Assembly (NCBI RefSeq): GCF_001042635.1
Contig: NZ_AP012331.1
Span: 2,604,001 to 2,668,000 of the forward strand
DNA: 64,000 nucleotides
Direction: 5' to 3'
DNA from: Bifidobacterium scardovii JCM 12489 = DSM 13734
Lineage (GTDB): Bacteria; Actinomycetota; Actinomycetes; Actinomycetales; Bifidobacteriaceae
Numbering within the stretch: the stretch's first letter is position 1; each line of letters begins with the position of its first letter. A program made the translations under genes and the position numbers. The notes under the pieces were generated by a model. The model saw only the letters and a list, made by a program, of their open reading frames with translations, made no database searches and was not told the DNA's origin. Below, piece by piece: positions 1 through 8,692 of this stretch.

Positions 1-715
1 CGCCGTAGGCGGCCTTGAACCGGTGGAAGTAGTCCTCGCCGCGGTACTCGAAGCTGCGCCGTTCGGCGGTCTGCTGCTCGATGCGCGCGAACACGCCCAG
101 CTCGCCGTCCGCCAGCTCGCGCACGTGCACGCCCATCGACTTGGCGCGCTTGACGCTCCACTGCGTGCGCTTGTCGTACGACTTGAGCAGCGCCGCCTCG
201 TCGGCGATACCGGTCAGATCCTTGAGGTAGCGCCACCGGGGCACCGCCGTGTACCCGACGGTGAAGCCGCCGTGCTCGAATCCGGCACGCGTGAGCAGGC
301 CGACCATCTCGTCGTCGGGGGCGCCGCCCTGATCGTCGGGCAGAGGGTTGCCGTCGCTGTCGCGCAGACGATACGGCGCCTCGGGGGTGATCGCCATCTG
401 CGAAGCACCCTTGGCCTTGGCGTGCCGCTTGAGCGCGGTCATGAAGAACGTCAGCAGCTCGCCGTCGTGATAGTCGCACATCGGGCCGTCGTGCACGACG
501 GCGAAGGTGGACAGGCGTGACGCGCGGTGGGTCTCAAGCAGCGCGGCGGCGACCACGGCGCCGTTCTCCTTGACGCCCAGGTACTCCACGTCCACGCCTT
601 GGCCGGCGCGCAGTGTCCCGGCGCAGGAGGTCTGCTGGAAGTTGCCCTGCGCATGGGTGGCCGAAAAGTCGTCGAATTCCTGGCCACTGAGGGTGACGGT
701 GCTGAATGAACGCAT
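1..715 (-). CDS. FemAB/MurM-type peptidoglycan aminoacyltransferase, cut by the window edge
   Basis: The reading frame opens at an ATG (715) and runs off the left edge after about 238 codons. It starts MRSFSTVTLSGQEFDDFSAT and continues with HAQGNFQQTS, the N-terminal FemABX pattern, and later WSVKRAKSMGVHVRELADG, where the second half begins. FemABX enzymes use aminoacyl-tRNA to add amino acids to the stem peptide of lipid-linked peptidoglycan precursors at the inner face of the membrane. Family members are about 400 residues, so roughly the C-terminal 40 percent is missing. A TACAGT hexamer (739-744) and an AAGGAT (729-734) lie upstream; the AAGGAT is about 13 bases from the ATG, a long spacing. 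The FemAB family call is firm. The amino acid added cannot be told. Confidence 0.8.
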   Translation of the reverse strand, partial: MRSFSTVTLSGQEFDDFSATHAQGNFQQTSCAGTLRAGQGVDVEYLGVKENGAVVAAALLETHRASRLSTFAVVHDGPMCDYHDGELLTFFMTALKRHAKAKGASQMAITPEAPYRLRDSDGNPLPDDQGGAPDDEMVGLLTRAGFEHGGFTVGYTAVPRWRYLKDLTGIADEAALLKSYDKRTQWSVKRAKSMGVHVRELADGELGVFARIEQQTAERRSFEYRGEDYFHRFKAAYG

Positions 716-1106
716 GCTGAACCGTGAAATCCTTATGTACTGTATGGCGCCGTGCCGGCCGAGTGCCGATCGGAGCACGCGGCCGGCACGGCGCACCGTA
801 TATCCTGCGATATCGTGCCGATGGTAACACGGCCGGCCAGCAGATCGGCCGGCCAGCCGCAAACCCTCACGGCTTCGCCATCGTTGCGCCGTCCGACGGG
901 CGGCGGCTGATATCTCGTGCATGTATGTATGCACTGATTCTGGCTCCCCTCCTTGAGGGGAGCTGGCCGCGCAGCGGCCTGAGGGGAGGATTTCCGAGAA
1001 CGCCAGAACCAAGCCGATCCACGCACGCTCCCCTCAGTCGGCTATGCCGACGGCTCCCCTCAGAGAGGGGAGCCGGAATCACTACACGAATTCATGGGAC
1101 GGGCCA
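716..1106. other. Intergenic region with a two-copy GGCTCCCCTC hairpin repeat
   Basis: No convincing gene lies in this stretch. The part nearest 716 should carry the promoter of the FemAB gene. From about 942 to 1075 it holds one direct and one inverted copy of the dispersed GGCTCCCCTC/GAGGGGAGC element described separately. Short open frames here are GC-driven and lack ribosome binding sites. Confidence 0.6.
942..1075. repeat. GGCTCCCCTC/GAGGGGAGC hairpin repeat, copy 1 (inverted pair)
   Basis: The left half reads GGCTCCCCTCCTTGAGGGGA (942-961), then a short hairpin around GCCGCGCAGCGGC, then TGAGGGGAG. The right half (1027-1073) is the reverse: CTCCCCTCAGTCGG, a TATGC loop, CCGACGG, then CTCCCCTCAGAGAGGGGAGC. 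Six or more related copies occur in this window, all between genes, which marks it as a dispersed palindromic repeat. Confidence 0.75.
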
Positions 1107-1778
1107 TTAACGCACCAGGCGCTCGATGGCGGGGACGAGCGCGCGCAGCGCCTTGCCGCGGTGCGAGATCGCGTTCTTCTCCGCCGGGGTCATCTCGGCG
1201 CTGGTCAGCGGCTCGGCGAGCCCCTGCGCTCGTGCCGGCTGATCGTCGGGCACGAACAGCGGGTCGTAGCCGAATCCGTGCTCGCCGCGGGCAGCGCGGA
1301 TGATGACGCCAGGCATCTCGCCGATCTCCACGGTTTCCGACGCCACCTGGTGCACGCCGGCATCCGCGTCGCGTTCGGCCTGCGGCACGACGAGCGCGGC
1401 GGCGCAGCGGAAGCGCGCGGTGCGCCTGGCATCGGGAATGTCCTCGATCTGCGCGAGCAGCAGCGCGTTGTTCGCCGCATCGTCGCCGTGGCGCCCCGCC
1501 CAGCGTGCGGACAGGATACCGGGCGCGTTGCCCATCACGTCGACGATCAGGCCGGAGTCGTCGGCCACCGCCGGGCATCCGGTGCGCGCGGCGACGTCAC
1601 GGGCCTTGAGCAGCGCGTTCTCCTGGAAGGTGACGCCCGTTTCGACCGGGTCGGGCAGGTTCAGGCTGCCGGCCGAGACGAGCTCGATACGTCCGGCGTC
1701 CGAGCCGAGGCCTTCGGCGAGAATGCGGCGGATTTCCACAAGCTTGCCTTCGTTATGAGTTGCGACGACGATTTGCAT
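1107..1778 (-). CDS. rdgB: Non-canonical purine NTP pyrophosphatase (RdgB/HAM1)
   Basis: RdgB/HAM1 hydrolyses ITP, XTP and dITP to the monophosphates, keeping deaminated purines out of DNA and RNA. The 223-residue protein has the N-terminal substrate loop ATHNEGK (residues 5-11), the central VADDSGL motif around residue 70 that binds Mg and holds the catalytic Asp, FGYDPLF near residue 170, and the C-terminal ISHRGKAL. The ATG is preceded on the minus strand by GAGGAG with eight-base spacing. It follows rph on the same strand with 76 bases between them, a conserved rph-rdgB pair, although a repeat fragment sits in the gap. Family and reaction are secure. Confidence 0.95.
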   Translation of the reverse strand: MQIVVATHNEGKLVEIRRILAEGLGSDAGRIELVSAGSLNLPDPVETGVTFQENALLKARDVAARTGCPAVADDSGLIVDVMGNAPGILSARWAGRHGDDAANNALLLAQIEDIPDARRTARFRCAAALVVPQAERDADAGVHQVASETVEIGEMPGVIIRAARGEHGFGYDPLFVPDDQPARAQGLAEPLTSAEMTPAEKNAISHRGKALRALVPAIERLVR

Positions 1779-1793
1779 GGGGTTCTCCTCTTC

Positions 1794-1848
1794 TGACTCC
1801 CCTCAGCCGCTTTCAGCGGCAGCTCCCCTCAGAAAGAGGAGCCTGAGT
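1794..1848. repeat. CTCCCCTC hairpin repeat, copy 2 (degenerate)
   Basis: The sequence GACTCCCCTCAGCCGC, a TTTCA loop, GCGGCAG and CTCCCCTCAGAAAGAGGAGC occupies the gap between rph and rdgB. It is a shortened, partly decayed member of the dispersed family. Because the two genes are probably co-transcribed, the hairpin would be inside the mRNA and could modulate processing or stability; that is inference. Confidence 0.65.
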
Positions 1849-1854
1849 AATGCC

Positions 1855-2619
1855 TCAATCCAGTGCCAACGCGGCGCGCTGGGCGGCCTGCAGTTCCTTG
1901 TTGCCCTTTTCGGCGAGATCGAGCAGCGTGTTGAGCTCGTCGCGGCTGAACGGACGGTGCTCGGCGGTGCCCTGAATCTCGATGAAGGCGCCGGCGCCGG
2001 TCATCGCCACGTTCATGTCGGTCATGGCCTGGCTGTCCTCGATGTACGGCAGGTCGAGCATCGGCGTGCCGTTGATCACGCCGACGGACACGGCCGACAC
2101 GCAATCCTTGAGCACGCGGTCGGCGGAGCGGATGTGGCGGTGCTGCTCCGCCCAGCGCAGCGCGTCGACCAGCGCCACGTACGCGCCGGTGACCGACGCG
2201 GTGCGCGTGCCGCCATCGGCCTGCAGCACGTCGCAGTCGAGCTGGACCTGATTCTCGCCGAGCGCCTTCATGTCGACCGCGCCGCGCAGGCAGCGGCCGA
2301 TCAGACGGCTGATCTCCTGCGTGCGCCCGCCGACCTTGCCGCGCACCGATTCGCGGTCGGTGCGCTCGGAGGTGGCGCGCGGCAGCATCGCGTATTCGGC
2401 GGTCACCCAGCCGAGTCCGGAGTCCTTGCGCCAACGCGGCACGCCGGCAGTGAAGGTCGCGGTGCACATCACGCGCGTGTTGCCGCATTCGATCAGCACC
2501 GACCCTTCGGGAGCGTCGGTGAAGTGGCGGGTGATGCGCACCGGGCGCAGCTCGTCCACGGCGCGGCCGTCGGCACGGATCACGGTATTCTTTCCAAGCA
2601 TGTCTTTGATTTGGGCCAT
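1855..2619 (-). CDS. rph: Ribonuclease PH
   Basis: RNase PH is a phosphate-dependent 3'-5' exoribonuclease that trims the 3' ends of tRNA precursors. The 254-residue protein starts with [15 protein letters not shown], has the [10 protein letters not shown] stretch around residues 80-90, [14 protein letters not shown] (phosphate-binding and hexamer-contact region), and [16 protein letters not shown] near the C-terminus, with [13 protein letters not shown] after it. Full length for the family. A TAGGTT hexamer (2626-2631 on the minus strand) lies six bases upstream of the ATG, with no Shine-Dalgarno sequence, so the transcript may be leaderless. The gene heads an rph-rdgB operon. Confidence 0.96.
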   Translation of the reverse strand: MAQIKDMLGKNTVIRADGRAVDELRPVRITRHFTDAPEGSVLIECGNTRVMCTATFTAGVPRWRKDSGLGWVTAEYAMLPRATSERTDRESVRGKVGGRTQEISRLIGRCLRGAVDMKALGENQVQLDCDVLQADGGTRTASVTGAYVALVDALRWAEQHRHIRSADRVLKDCVSAVSVGVINGTPMLDLPYIEDSQAMTDMNVAMTGAGAFIEIQGTAEHRPFSRDELNTLLDLAEKGNKELQAAQRAALALD

Positions 2620-2708
2620 GCTGCCAACCTATCACTAGGCGGCGAAGCAGGCGGGCGGAGGACGGCCGGCAGGCGCTCGGAGGACGGCCGGCAAGCGGCC
2701 GCAGGCGG

Positions 2709-3335
2709 CTATCCCAGCAGCGGCCTGGACGGCTCGATCTTGTCGACGATGAACAGGACGAGCGCCACGAACGCGAACCCCACGGCGAGCTCGAGCACAT
2801 TGGTGCCGAACCGAGCCCATCCGAGCGCGTTCGGGTCGATGAACGCGTACGGATACGGGTTGCCGCCGGCGGCCGGGCCGGAATGAGGCCAGATCGCGGC
2901 GCGGATCATCACGAACGCCAGCCAGACCGGTAGATAGATCAGCCAGCTCGCGCAGTAGTGCCAGCGGAACCTGCGGTGCGGGTCGAACAGCAGGAAATCG
3001 ACCACGGCCATGATCGGCGCGATCCTGTGCAGCATCGTATTGGTCATGATGCCCAGCACCTGCGGCACGTAGTTCGGATCGTCCGGAGGCATGAGCAGCA
3101 GCGCCACGAGCGCGGTGATCACCGCGTACATCGTCAGGCACCCCTTGAGCCAGGCCGGCGGCTGGATGCCCTTCAGCAGGCTCGCCGCGCCGGCCCACAG
3201 CATCACGAAGCCGAGCGCGAAACCGGTCTGGAACGTGAAATACACCCACAGCTCGGGCCGGTGCCACGCCTCATACGTGCCGACGAAGCACAGCGCGGCG
3301 ATCGCAAGCCGCCACAATCCCGCAACGAATCTCAT
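2709..3335 (-). CDS. Pr6Pr family integral membrane protein
   Basis: A 208-residue protein with about six hydrophobic segments: residues 5-20, 33-55, 70-85, 100-115, 128-145 and 180-200. The pattern YFTFQTGFALGFVMLW, then a TNTMLHRIAPIMAVVDFLLF stretch and NPYPYAFIDPN before the last helix, is the signature of the bacterial Pr6Pr/AIG1-like membrane family (FAR-17a-related fold). No enzymatic role is established for the bacterial members. The ATG at 3335 gives the complete N-terminal helix. It is oriented away from pncB and is followed after 90 bases by rph, so it may be transcribed with rph-rdgB. The 2620-2708 gap holds the short direct repeat GGAGGACGGCCGGCA. Confidence 0.8.
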   Translation of the reverse strand: MRFVAGLWRLAIAALCFVGTYEAWHRPELWVYFTFQTGFALGFVMLWAGAASLLKGIQPPAWLKGCLTMYAVITALVALLLMPPDDPNYVPQVLGIMTNTMLHRIAPIMAVVDFLLFDPHRRFRWHYCASWLIYLPVWLAFVMIRAAIWPHSGPAAGGNPYPYAFIDPNALGWARFGTNVLELAVGFAFVALVLFIVDKIEPSRPLLG

Positions 3336-3387
3336 GCCTCACAGCATAGCCGGTGGAAGCCGCACCGGGATGACGGGGGCTTGGCCC

Positions 3388-3425
3388 TACAATGGCATAG
3401 GCGTACCGTTTTCAGGGAGGAATCA
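3388..3425 (+). promoter_or_regulatory. Putative -10 and ribosome binding site of pncB
   Basis: TACAAT at 3388-3393 matches a sigma-70 -10 hexamer, and AGGGAGG (3414-3420) sits five bases before the ATG. No good -35 match is seen at the right distance. Confidence 0.5.
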
Positions 3426-4745
3426 ATGGATTATTCACCGGCCCTTATGACCGACATGTACGAATACACGATGCTCGACGCGGCGCTCAAGGACGGCACC
3501 GCGAACCGCAGGTGCGTGTTCGAAATCTTCACCCGGCATCTGCCCGAGGGCCGCCGCTACGGCGTCGTGGCCGGCACGGGGCGCATCCTCGACGAGCTGG
3601 AGCGCTTCCATCTGGACGACGAGGACCTCAGATTCCTCGCCGACCGCAAGGTCGTGGACGCGAACACCATCAAGTGGCTCGAGAACTTCCATTTCTCCGG
3701 CACGATCAAGGGGTACCGCGAAGGCGAGATGTTCTTCCCGAATTCGCCGATCCTGCAGGTCGAGGGTACCTTCGGCGAGTGCACGCTGCTGGAGACGCTG
3801 CTGCTGTCGGTGCTCAACTACGATTCCGCGGTCGCCTCGGCGGCCTCGCGCATGGTGAGCGCCGCGAAGGACCGCCCGTGCATGGACATGGGCGGCCGGC
3901 GCACCAACGAATGGGCCGCCGTGGCCGCGGCCAGGGCCGCCGTGATCGGCGGGTTCAAGGGCACCGCGAACCTGCTGGCCGCGCAGATGTACGGGCTCAA
4001 GGCGATCGGCACCGCCGCGCACTGCTTCACGCTGGTGCACGACAACGAGCGCGACGCCTTCCGCTCGCAGATCAACGCGCTGGGCAAGAACACGACGCTG
4101 CTGGTCGACACCTACAACGTCGAGGAGGCCGTGAAGACCGCGGTCGAGGTGGCCGGGCCCGAACTGGGCGGCGTGCGCATCGACTCGGGCGATCTCGCCT
4201 CGCTTGCGCAGCGCGTGCGCAACCAGCTGGACGCGCTCGGCGCCACGAACACGACGATCACCGTCACCAACGATCTGGACGAGTACGCGCTGGCCGCGCT
4301 GCAGACCGCCCCGGTCGACTCCTACGGCGTCGGCACGATGCTGGTGACCGGATCGGGCGCGCCGACCTGTGCGATGGTGTACAAGCTGACCGAGCGCGAG
4401 AACTCGGCCGGCGTGATGCAGCCCGTGGCCAAGAAGTCGACGAACAAGGCGACCGTGCCGGGGCGCAAGCTCGCCTACCGCTCCTACGAGTACAACCTCG
4501 CGGACTGCGAGCATGTGATCTCCGGTTCGGAGGACCAGCTCGCGGGCTACACGCCGGCGGACAACTGGAAGGACCTGCTGGTCAGCTACGTCGATCACGG
4601 CCGGATCGACCAGCAATACCAAGGCCACGGCGCGATCATGGCCGCGCACGAGTACCGCGCGCAGGCCCTCGCCGAGCTGCCGATCACCGCGCAGTCGCTG
4701 ATGAAGGGCGAGCCGGTGATCCCCACCGAAACGACGGTGCTGTGA
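3426..4745 (+). CDS. pncB: Nicotinate phosphoribosyltransferase
   Basis: PncB converts nicotinate and PRPP to nicotinate mononucleotide in the Preiss-Handler salvage route to NAD. The 439-residue protein opens MDYSPALMTDMYEYTMLDAA, the family N-terminus, and carries RRTNEWAAVAAARAA around residues 159-173, the GTAAHCFTLVHDNERDAF region holding the active-site His, RIDSGDLASLAQRVR (phosphate-binding barrel strand) and GTMLVTGSGAPTCAMVYKL. A longer upstream open frame exists, but the AGGGAGG ribosome binding site and family alignment fix this start. It stands alone between divergently and convergently oriented neighbours. Confidence 0.95.
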   Translation: MDYSPALMTDMYEYTMLDAALKDGTANRRCVFEIFTRHLPEGRRYGVVAGTGRILDELERFHLDDEDLRFLADRKVVDANTIKWLENFHFSGTIKGYREGEMFFPNSPILQVEGTFGECTLLETLLLSVLNYDSAVASAASRMVSAAKDRPCMDMGGRRTNEWAAVAAARAAVIGGFKGTANLLAAQMYGLKAIGTAAHCFTLVHDNERDAFRSQINALGKNTTLLVDTYNVEEAVKTAVEVAGPELGGVRIDSGDLASLAQRVRNQLDALGATNTTITVTNDLDEYALAALQTAPVDSYGVGTMLVTGSGAPTCAMVYKLTERENSAGVMQPVAKKSTNKATVPGRKLAYRSYEYNLADCEHVISGSEDQLAGYTPADNWKDLLVSYVDHGRIDQQYQGHGAIMAAHEYRAQALAELPITAQSLMKGEPVIPTETTVL

Positions 4746-4768
4746 CGGCGACGCCGCCGGAGTGCCGA

Positions 4769-4912
4769 CTGGCTCCCCTCCATGAGGGGAGCTGACCGCG
4801 AAGCGGGCTGAGGAGAGGATTACCACGAACGTCTGAATCCAGCCGGTTTGCATGGTCTCCCCTCAGTCGGCCGCGCCGACAGCTCCCCTCTGAAGAGGGG
4901 AGCCAACTGCAA
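4769..4912. repeat. GGCTCCCCTC hairpin repeat, copy 3 (inverted pair)
   Basis: This is the best match to copy 1. GGCTCCCCTCCATGAGGGGA is followed by GCTGACCGCGAAGCGGGCTG, a 45-base spacer, then CTCCCCTCAGTCGGCCGCGC and CGACAGCTCCCCTCTGAAGA running into GGGGAGCC. It lies between the convergent pncB and DUF3039 genes, where it could act as a two-way terminator. Confidence 0.75.
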
Positions 4913-4924
4913 CGGAAGAGACCC

Positions 4925-5233
4925 CTAGCGCATCATCTCGTCGTAGAGGCGCTTGCAGTCGGGGCAGACCGGGTACTTGGACGGATCGTGCTTCGGCACC
5001 CAGATCTTGCCGCACAGCGCCACCACCGGGCGGCCGGTCATGCGCGACTCGGCGATGCGGTCCTTGGATACGTAGTGGGCGTAACGGTCCGCGTCGCCGC
5101 CATCGTCGCGCTGGGTCTGTTCCTCGGTCTGCGGGCGCTCCAGCACCGCCGTGCCGGGTCCCGGGTCCGGCGTCGACAGGGGCGACACCGGATCGGCCAG
5201 ATCCGTCATGTCATTCTTCATCCGCATGCGCAT
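4925..5233 (-). CDS. DUF3039 family protein, probable zinc-ribbon
   Basis: A 102-residue actinobacterial protein of unknown function. The C-terminal half holds the DUF3039 core: [20 protein letters not shown] followed by [13 protein letters not shown], giving one CG and one CPDC cysteine pair likely to bind zinc. The first 50 residues are acidic, proline-rich and probably disordered. The ATG at 5233 has GGAG nine bases upstream. Later in-frame ATGs ([12 protein letters not shown]) are possible starts. It is divergent from coaD. Confidence 0.8.
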   Translation of the reverse strand: MRMRMKNDMTDLADPVSPLSTPDPGPGTAVLERPQTEEQTQRDDGGDADRYAHYVSKDRIAESRMTGRPVVALCGKIWVPKHDPSKYPVCPDCKRLYDEMMR

Positions 5234-5429
5234 TGCGATTCTCCATCCTTGGCTTAAGCGATCCTTGGCTTGGACCGCCCGTCATCACCCATGATAAAAC
5301 CTTCGTGTTCCGTTCACGCTTTTCACGCCGAATCTCCATATCCCGCCGCCGTGCCGCGCCGTGCCGCGCCGCCGGCGCGCGAACGCCCTCCGCCGGCGTG
5401 GTTCCGCGCCCTACTTCCGCGCGAAGCGG

Positions 5430-5442
5430 TAGTCTTGGGTCT
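5430..5442 (+). promoter_or_regulatory. -10-like hexamer directly before coaD (leaderless start)
   Basis: TAGTCT (5430-5435) lies seven bases before the coaD ATG and no Shine-Dalgarno sequence is present. In actinobacteria this spacing places the transcript start on the A of the ATG. Not experimentally shown here. Confidence 0.45.
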
Positions 5443-5943
5443 ATGACTATCGCAGTATGTCCAGGATCGTACGACCCCGTCACCGCGGGGCATTTGGACG
5501 TTATCGAACGATGCGCGCGCTTCTTCGACGAAGTGCATGTGGTGGTTGCCGTGAACGCCGCGAAAACGCCGCTGTTTTCCGAGGGCGTCCGCGTCGACGT
5601 GATCCGCCGGGCGCTGGAGAAGGACGGATTCCCGAACATCACGGTCGCCTCGACAAGCGGCCTGATCACCGACTACTGCAAGGACGTCGGCGCCACGGTG
5701 ATCGTCAAGGGCCTGCGGCAGAACGGCGATTACGAGGCCGAGCTCGGCATGGCGCTGGTCAATCGCAAGCTCGCCGGCATCGAGACGCTGTTCCTGCCGG
5801 CCGACCCGATCCTGGAGCACATCTCCAGCTCGATCGTCAAGGACGTGGCGCGCCACGGCGGCGATATCACCGGCATGGTGCCCGATTGCGTGGCGCCCAT
5901 GCTCGTCGAGGCGCTGAACAAGGAAAACGAGGAAAGAAGCTGA
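5443..5943 (+). CDS. coaD: Pantetheine-phosphate adenylyltransferase
   Basis: CoaD joins 4'-phosphopantetheine and ATP to make dephospho-CoA, the penultimate step of coenzyme A synthesis. The 166-residue protein shows [18 protein letters not shown] (residues 4-21), with the TxGH nucleotide-binding motif, then [31 protein letters not shown] for pantetheine contacts, and [16 protein letters not shown] near residue 127. Where many homologues have Arg, the ISSSxV motif is followed by Lys. The longer upstream frame is rejected because family members begin at this MTIAVCPGS. Its stop is separated from the next gene by one base, so the two are co-transcribed. Confidence 0.95.
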   Translation: MTIAVCPGSYDPVTAGHLDVIERCARFFDEVHVVVAVNAAKTPLFSEGVRVDVIRRALEKDGFPNITVASTSGLITDYCKDVGATVIVKGLRQNGDYEAELGMALVNRKLAGIETLFLPADPILEHISSSIVKDVARHGGDITGMVPDCVAPMLVEALNKENEERS

Positions 5944-5944
5944 C

Positions 5945-6820
5945 ATGACTGAGGAAATGGACGGCTCGCAGGCGCAGCCTGCACCGCTGCCTCCGGAACC
6001 GGCGGCCCCGGCTCCGACGAACGAGGCCGCATACGGGCGGCAGCCCGGCGGGCAGGGGAACCCGCCGGCCCAGGGGACCGATCCCGCGCTCATCGCCGAA
6101 ACCGAGGCGACCCCGGCGCAGCCGGCGTCCGAAAGCACGCCGGACGCGTCAGGCGCGCGGACCGGCTCGGCGGATGGAGCCAAGGCGGCCTTCCCGATGG
6201 ACGCACTGCCCGATCTGAGGGAGACGCTGGACGTCGGCTCGCCCGATCTCGATCCGGCGACCCTCAAGTCCCGCGACGAGTTCACCACCGTGTACGACAT
6301 CATCGACCGGCTCGAGTCCATGCTCGGCGAGGCCAAGGGAGGCTTCTTCAACGCCGGCATCGTCAAGGTGGACCGCGAGGAGTTCACCGACCGGCTCGAC
6401 GAGCTCAAGAAGATGCTGCCGGTGCAGCTCGAGCGCGCGTCGGCGCTCATGCGCGAGGCGGAGCGCCGGCTCGAATCCGCGCAGACGCAGGCGAACGCGA
6501 TCGTCGCCTCGGCGCAGAGCCGTGCCGCCGACATGGTCAAGGACGCCAACGAGCAGGCGCAGTTCCTGGCCGGCCAGGAGAACGTCACGGAAATCGCGCG
6601 GCAGAAGGCGCGCGCCACGCTCGACCAGGCGCAGGCCAAGTCCGATCGGCTCACGCAGGGCGCCGACCAGTACTGCGTGACCGTGATGGAGGGGTTGCAG
6701 GCGCAGCTGTCCAAGCTCGACCGCGACGTGCAGGCCGGGCTTAATGTACTGTATGAACGCCAGCGTGCAGCCGGCGAGCAACTTCCCCATCTTGACCACA
6801 ACGACTATCCGGAGGGCTGA
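5945..6820 (+). CDS. SepIVA/DivIVA-like coiled-coil cell division protein
   Basis: A 291-residue protein. Residues 1-75 are Pro/Ala-rich and disordered. Residues 95-120 (KSRDEFTTVYDIIDRLESML) and 150-280 form a long alanine- and glutamate-rich coiled coil with ASALMREAERRLESAQTQA and MVKDANEQAQFLAGQE. This matches the DivIVA-related, SepIVA-type proteins of actinobacteria, which act in septation and polar growth. In Mycobacterium the SepIVA gene is next to the DUF177 gene and rnc; here the order coaD, this gene, DUF177, rpmF, rnc is the same arrangement. The sequence also resembles F-type ATP synthase b-subunit coils, a common misannotation. Start spacing is one base from coaD. Confidence 0.75.
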   Translation: MTEEMDGSQAQPAPLPPEPAAPAPTNEAAYGRQPGGQGNPPAQGTDPALIAETEATPAQPASESTPDASGARTGSADGAKAAFPMDALPDLRETLDVGSPDLDPATLKSRDEFTTVYDIIDRLESMLGEAKGGFFNAGIVKVDREEFTDRLDELKKMLPVQLERASALMREAERRLESAQTQANAIVASAQSRAADMVKDANEQAQFLAGQENVTEIARQKARATLDQAQAKSDRLTQGADQYCVTVMEGLQAQLSKLDRDVQAGLNVLYERQRAAGEQLPHLDHNDYPEG

Positions 6821-6822
6821 TC

Positions 6823-7440
6823 ATGCCACGTCCTGAAGATTCCGTATGGGCCGTGCCCGTGGCGCAGGTCGCGTCGCGCGCCGGCCAGAGCAAGGCGATC
6901 GACGCCGTATTCCCCGCGCCAAGCGGCATCGGCGACAGCATCGTCGGCATCGCGGAAGGCACCGACGTGCATGTCGTCGGATCGTTCGACTCGATCGTCG
7001 ACGGGCTGGTGCTGACCGCACGGATCATCGCGCCGGTCAGCACGGAGTGCACGCGCTGCCTCAAGCCAATCAACAAGGACTGGACCGTCGACGTCACCGC
7101 GTTCTTCCCCTACGACTCCGGCAAGGACGCGAAGGACGCCGCGCACGGCCACCAGAACGGCCGCAAGGACGAGGAAGTGGACATCATCGCCGGCGAGGAG
7201 GAGTCCGAGGACGAGTACCCGCTGGTGTCGAACGGCGCCTTCGCCGACCTCGAGGCGCTGATCCGCGACACGCTGGTCGAATCGCTGCCGCTGCAGCCGC
7301 TGTGCCGCGAGGACTGCCTCGGCCTGTGCCCGCAGTGCGGCGCCGACCTCAACGAGGACCCCGACCATCATCACGACGTGATCGACAACCGCTTCGCCGC
7401 GCTGGCCGCGCTCAAGGCCCAGCTGGAAACCGGCGAGTAA
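6823..7440 (+). CDS. DUF177/YceD family metal-binding protein
   Basis: A 205-residue YceD/DUF177 protein, a family tied to 23S rRNA and ribosomal protein L32 and nearly always encoded just upstream of rpmF. TECTRCLKPI (residues 72-81) and CREDCLGLCPQCGADLNED (165-183) give the paired cysteines of the family. An acidic insert, KDEEVDIIAGEEESEDEYP, lies between. The ATG follows the SepIVA-like stop by two bases with GGAGG just upstream, so translation is likely coupled. Confidence 0.88.
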   Translation: MPRPEDSVWAVPVAQVASRAGQSKAIDAVFPAPSGIGDSIVGIAEGTDVHVVGSFDSIVDGLVLTARIIAPVSTECTRCLKPINKDWTVDVTAFFPYDSGKDAKDAAHGHQNGRKDEEVDIIAGEEESEDEYPLVSNGAFADLEALIRDTLVESLPLQPLCREDCLGLCPQCGADLNEDPDHHHDVIDNRFAALAALKAQLETGE

Positions 7441-7514
7441 TCCGCGGGCGCCCGGCGGGCAACCGGGGTATTCGCGACGAGCGGAGCAGGCCCGCCCGCG
7501 CGAACTGGACGGAA

Positions 7515-7590
7515 TGGACTTTGTACGGACGATGCGCTAAGATGCTGAACGCTTAAGCTCAATCGTTCGAACGAAACAGAGGAACAACAA
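7515..7590 (+). promoter_or_regulatory. Promoter and ribosome binding site of rpmF
   Basis: TGGACT (7515-7520) and TAAGAT (7538-7543) are spaced by 17 bases, a good vegetative promoter. GAGGAA lies about eight bases before the ATG. It gives rpmF its own transcript as well as any read-through from DUF177. Confidence 0.65.
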
Positions 7591-7785
7591 ATGGCACTGC
7601 CTAAGTACAAGACCTCGCGCGCCAACACGCACTCGCGCCGCGCGAACTGGAAGGCGTCTGCTGCGCAGACCGTCAACTGCCCGAACTGCGGCGCCCCGGC
7701 GCTGCCGCACATGGCCTGCCCGAGCTGCGGCTCGTTCCGCGGCCGCGTGTACCGCGAAGCCATCCGCGCCCCTCACGCCAAGTGA
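7591..7785 (+). CDS. rpmF: 50S ribosomal protein L32
   Basis: The 64-residue protein starts [20 protein letters not shown], the conserved L32 N-terminus that packs into the large subunit near the exit tunnel. It has a zinc-ribbon of two CxxC pairs, NCPNCG and [11 protein letters not shown], so it is the zinc-binding (C+) form of L32. DUF177 lies directly upstream, as in most bacteria, and a terminator follows. Confidence 0.97.
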   Translation: MALPKYKTSRANTHSRRANWKASAAQTVNCPNCGAPALPHMACPSCGSFRGRVYREAIRAPHAK

Positions 7786-7818
7786 GCCGAGCGCGCCGCA
7801 TAGCGCGATAACGCATCA

Positions 7819-7852
7819 AAGCCCTGCCATCGACGGGTGGCGGGGCTTTTTC
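7819..7852 (+). terminator. Rho-independent terminator after rpmF
   Basis: The stem GCCCTGCCA / TGGCGGGGC (7821-7829 with 7838-7846, one G-U pair) has an eight-base loop and a TTTTTC tail. It is the clearest classical terminator in the first third of the window. Confidence 0.85.
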
Positions 7853-7963
7853 ATAGGCGCGCCCGGCCCCACCGGTTTCCGCAGGGCATCGCAAGACGCG
7901 CCATCACGTCACAGGACCTCGTAGGACCCCAATAAGTCCGAGTAACAGGCTACACAAGGAATC

Positions 7964-8692
7964 ATGACTACGACGACCACCGAATCCCCCTCGACCGCTG
8001 CGCACATCTCACCATCCAACGTGCTGTTGGAAGCGCTGGGCACCACCATCCGGCCCGAGCTGCTGGTGCAAGCCCTCACCCACCGCTCGTTCTCGCACGA
8101 GCATCCGGGCGCGCTGAACTACGAGCGTCTGGAGTTTCTCGGCGACGCGGTGCTCGAGCTCGTGTCCACGGAGACGCTGTTCGCCGCCCATCCCGACATG
8201 AGCGAGGGCCAGCTGGCGAAGATGCGAGCCAAGGCCGTGTCCGAGGAGTCGCTGAGCGCCATCGCCAGGACCAAGCTCAACGTCGGGCCGTACATCCTGC
8301 TCGGCCACGGCGAGGCCGAGCAGGGCGGCTCGGAGAAGAGCTCGATCCTGTGCGACATCGTGGAATCGCTGATCGGCGCGACCTTCCTCGAGCACGGCAT
8401 CGACGGCGCGCGCGAGGTCGTGCACCGGCTCATCGACGACACGCTGGCCGAGGTAGCCACCGAGGGCCCGGCGCTCGACTGGAAGACCTCGCTGGAGATC
8501 AAATCGCACCAGCTCGGCAAGGGCGACCCGCACTACCGGATGGCCGTCACGGGGCCGGAATACGCGCAGATCTTCACCGCCCGCGCGCTGCTCGGCGACG
8601 ATGACACCGTATACGGCGTTGGCAAAGGGTCCAGCAAGCGCAAGGCGCAGCTGGCCGCCGCCGAAGCCGCGTGGAAGGCGCTGGACAAGTAG
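7964..8692 (+). CDS. rnc: Ribonuclease III
   Basis: RNase III cleaves double-stranded RNA and processes the rRNA precursor. The 242-residue protein has the signature ERLEFLGDAVLEL (residues 54-66) and the metal-binding DIVESLIGATF near residue 130 in the nuclease domain. The C-terminal double-stranded RNA-binding domain (about 165-240) begins DWKTSLEIKSHQ and ends GKGSSKRKAQLAAAEAAW. AAGGAATC precedes the ATG. The first 18 residues are Thr/Ser-rich and are probably a disordered extension. Confidence 0.96.
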   Translation: MTTTTTESPSTAAHISPSNVLLEALGTTIRPELLVQALTHRSFSHEHPGALNYERLEFLGDAVLELVSTETLFAAHPDMSEGQLAKMRAKAVSEESLSAIARTKLNVGPYILLGHGEAEQGGSEKSSILCDIVESLIGATFLEHGIDGAREVVHRLIDDTLAEVATEGPALDWKTSLEIKSHQLGKGDPHYRMAVTGPEYAQIFTARALLGDDDTVYGVGKGSSKRKAQLAAAEAAWKALDK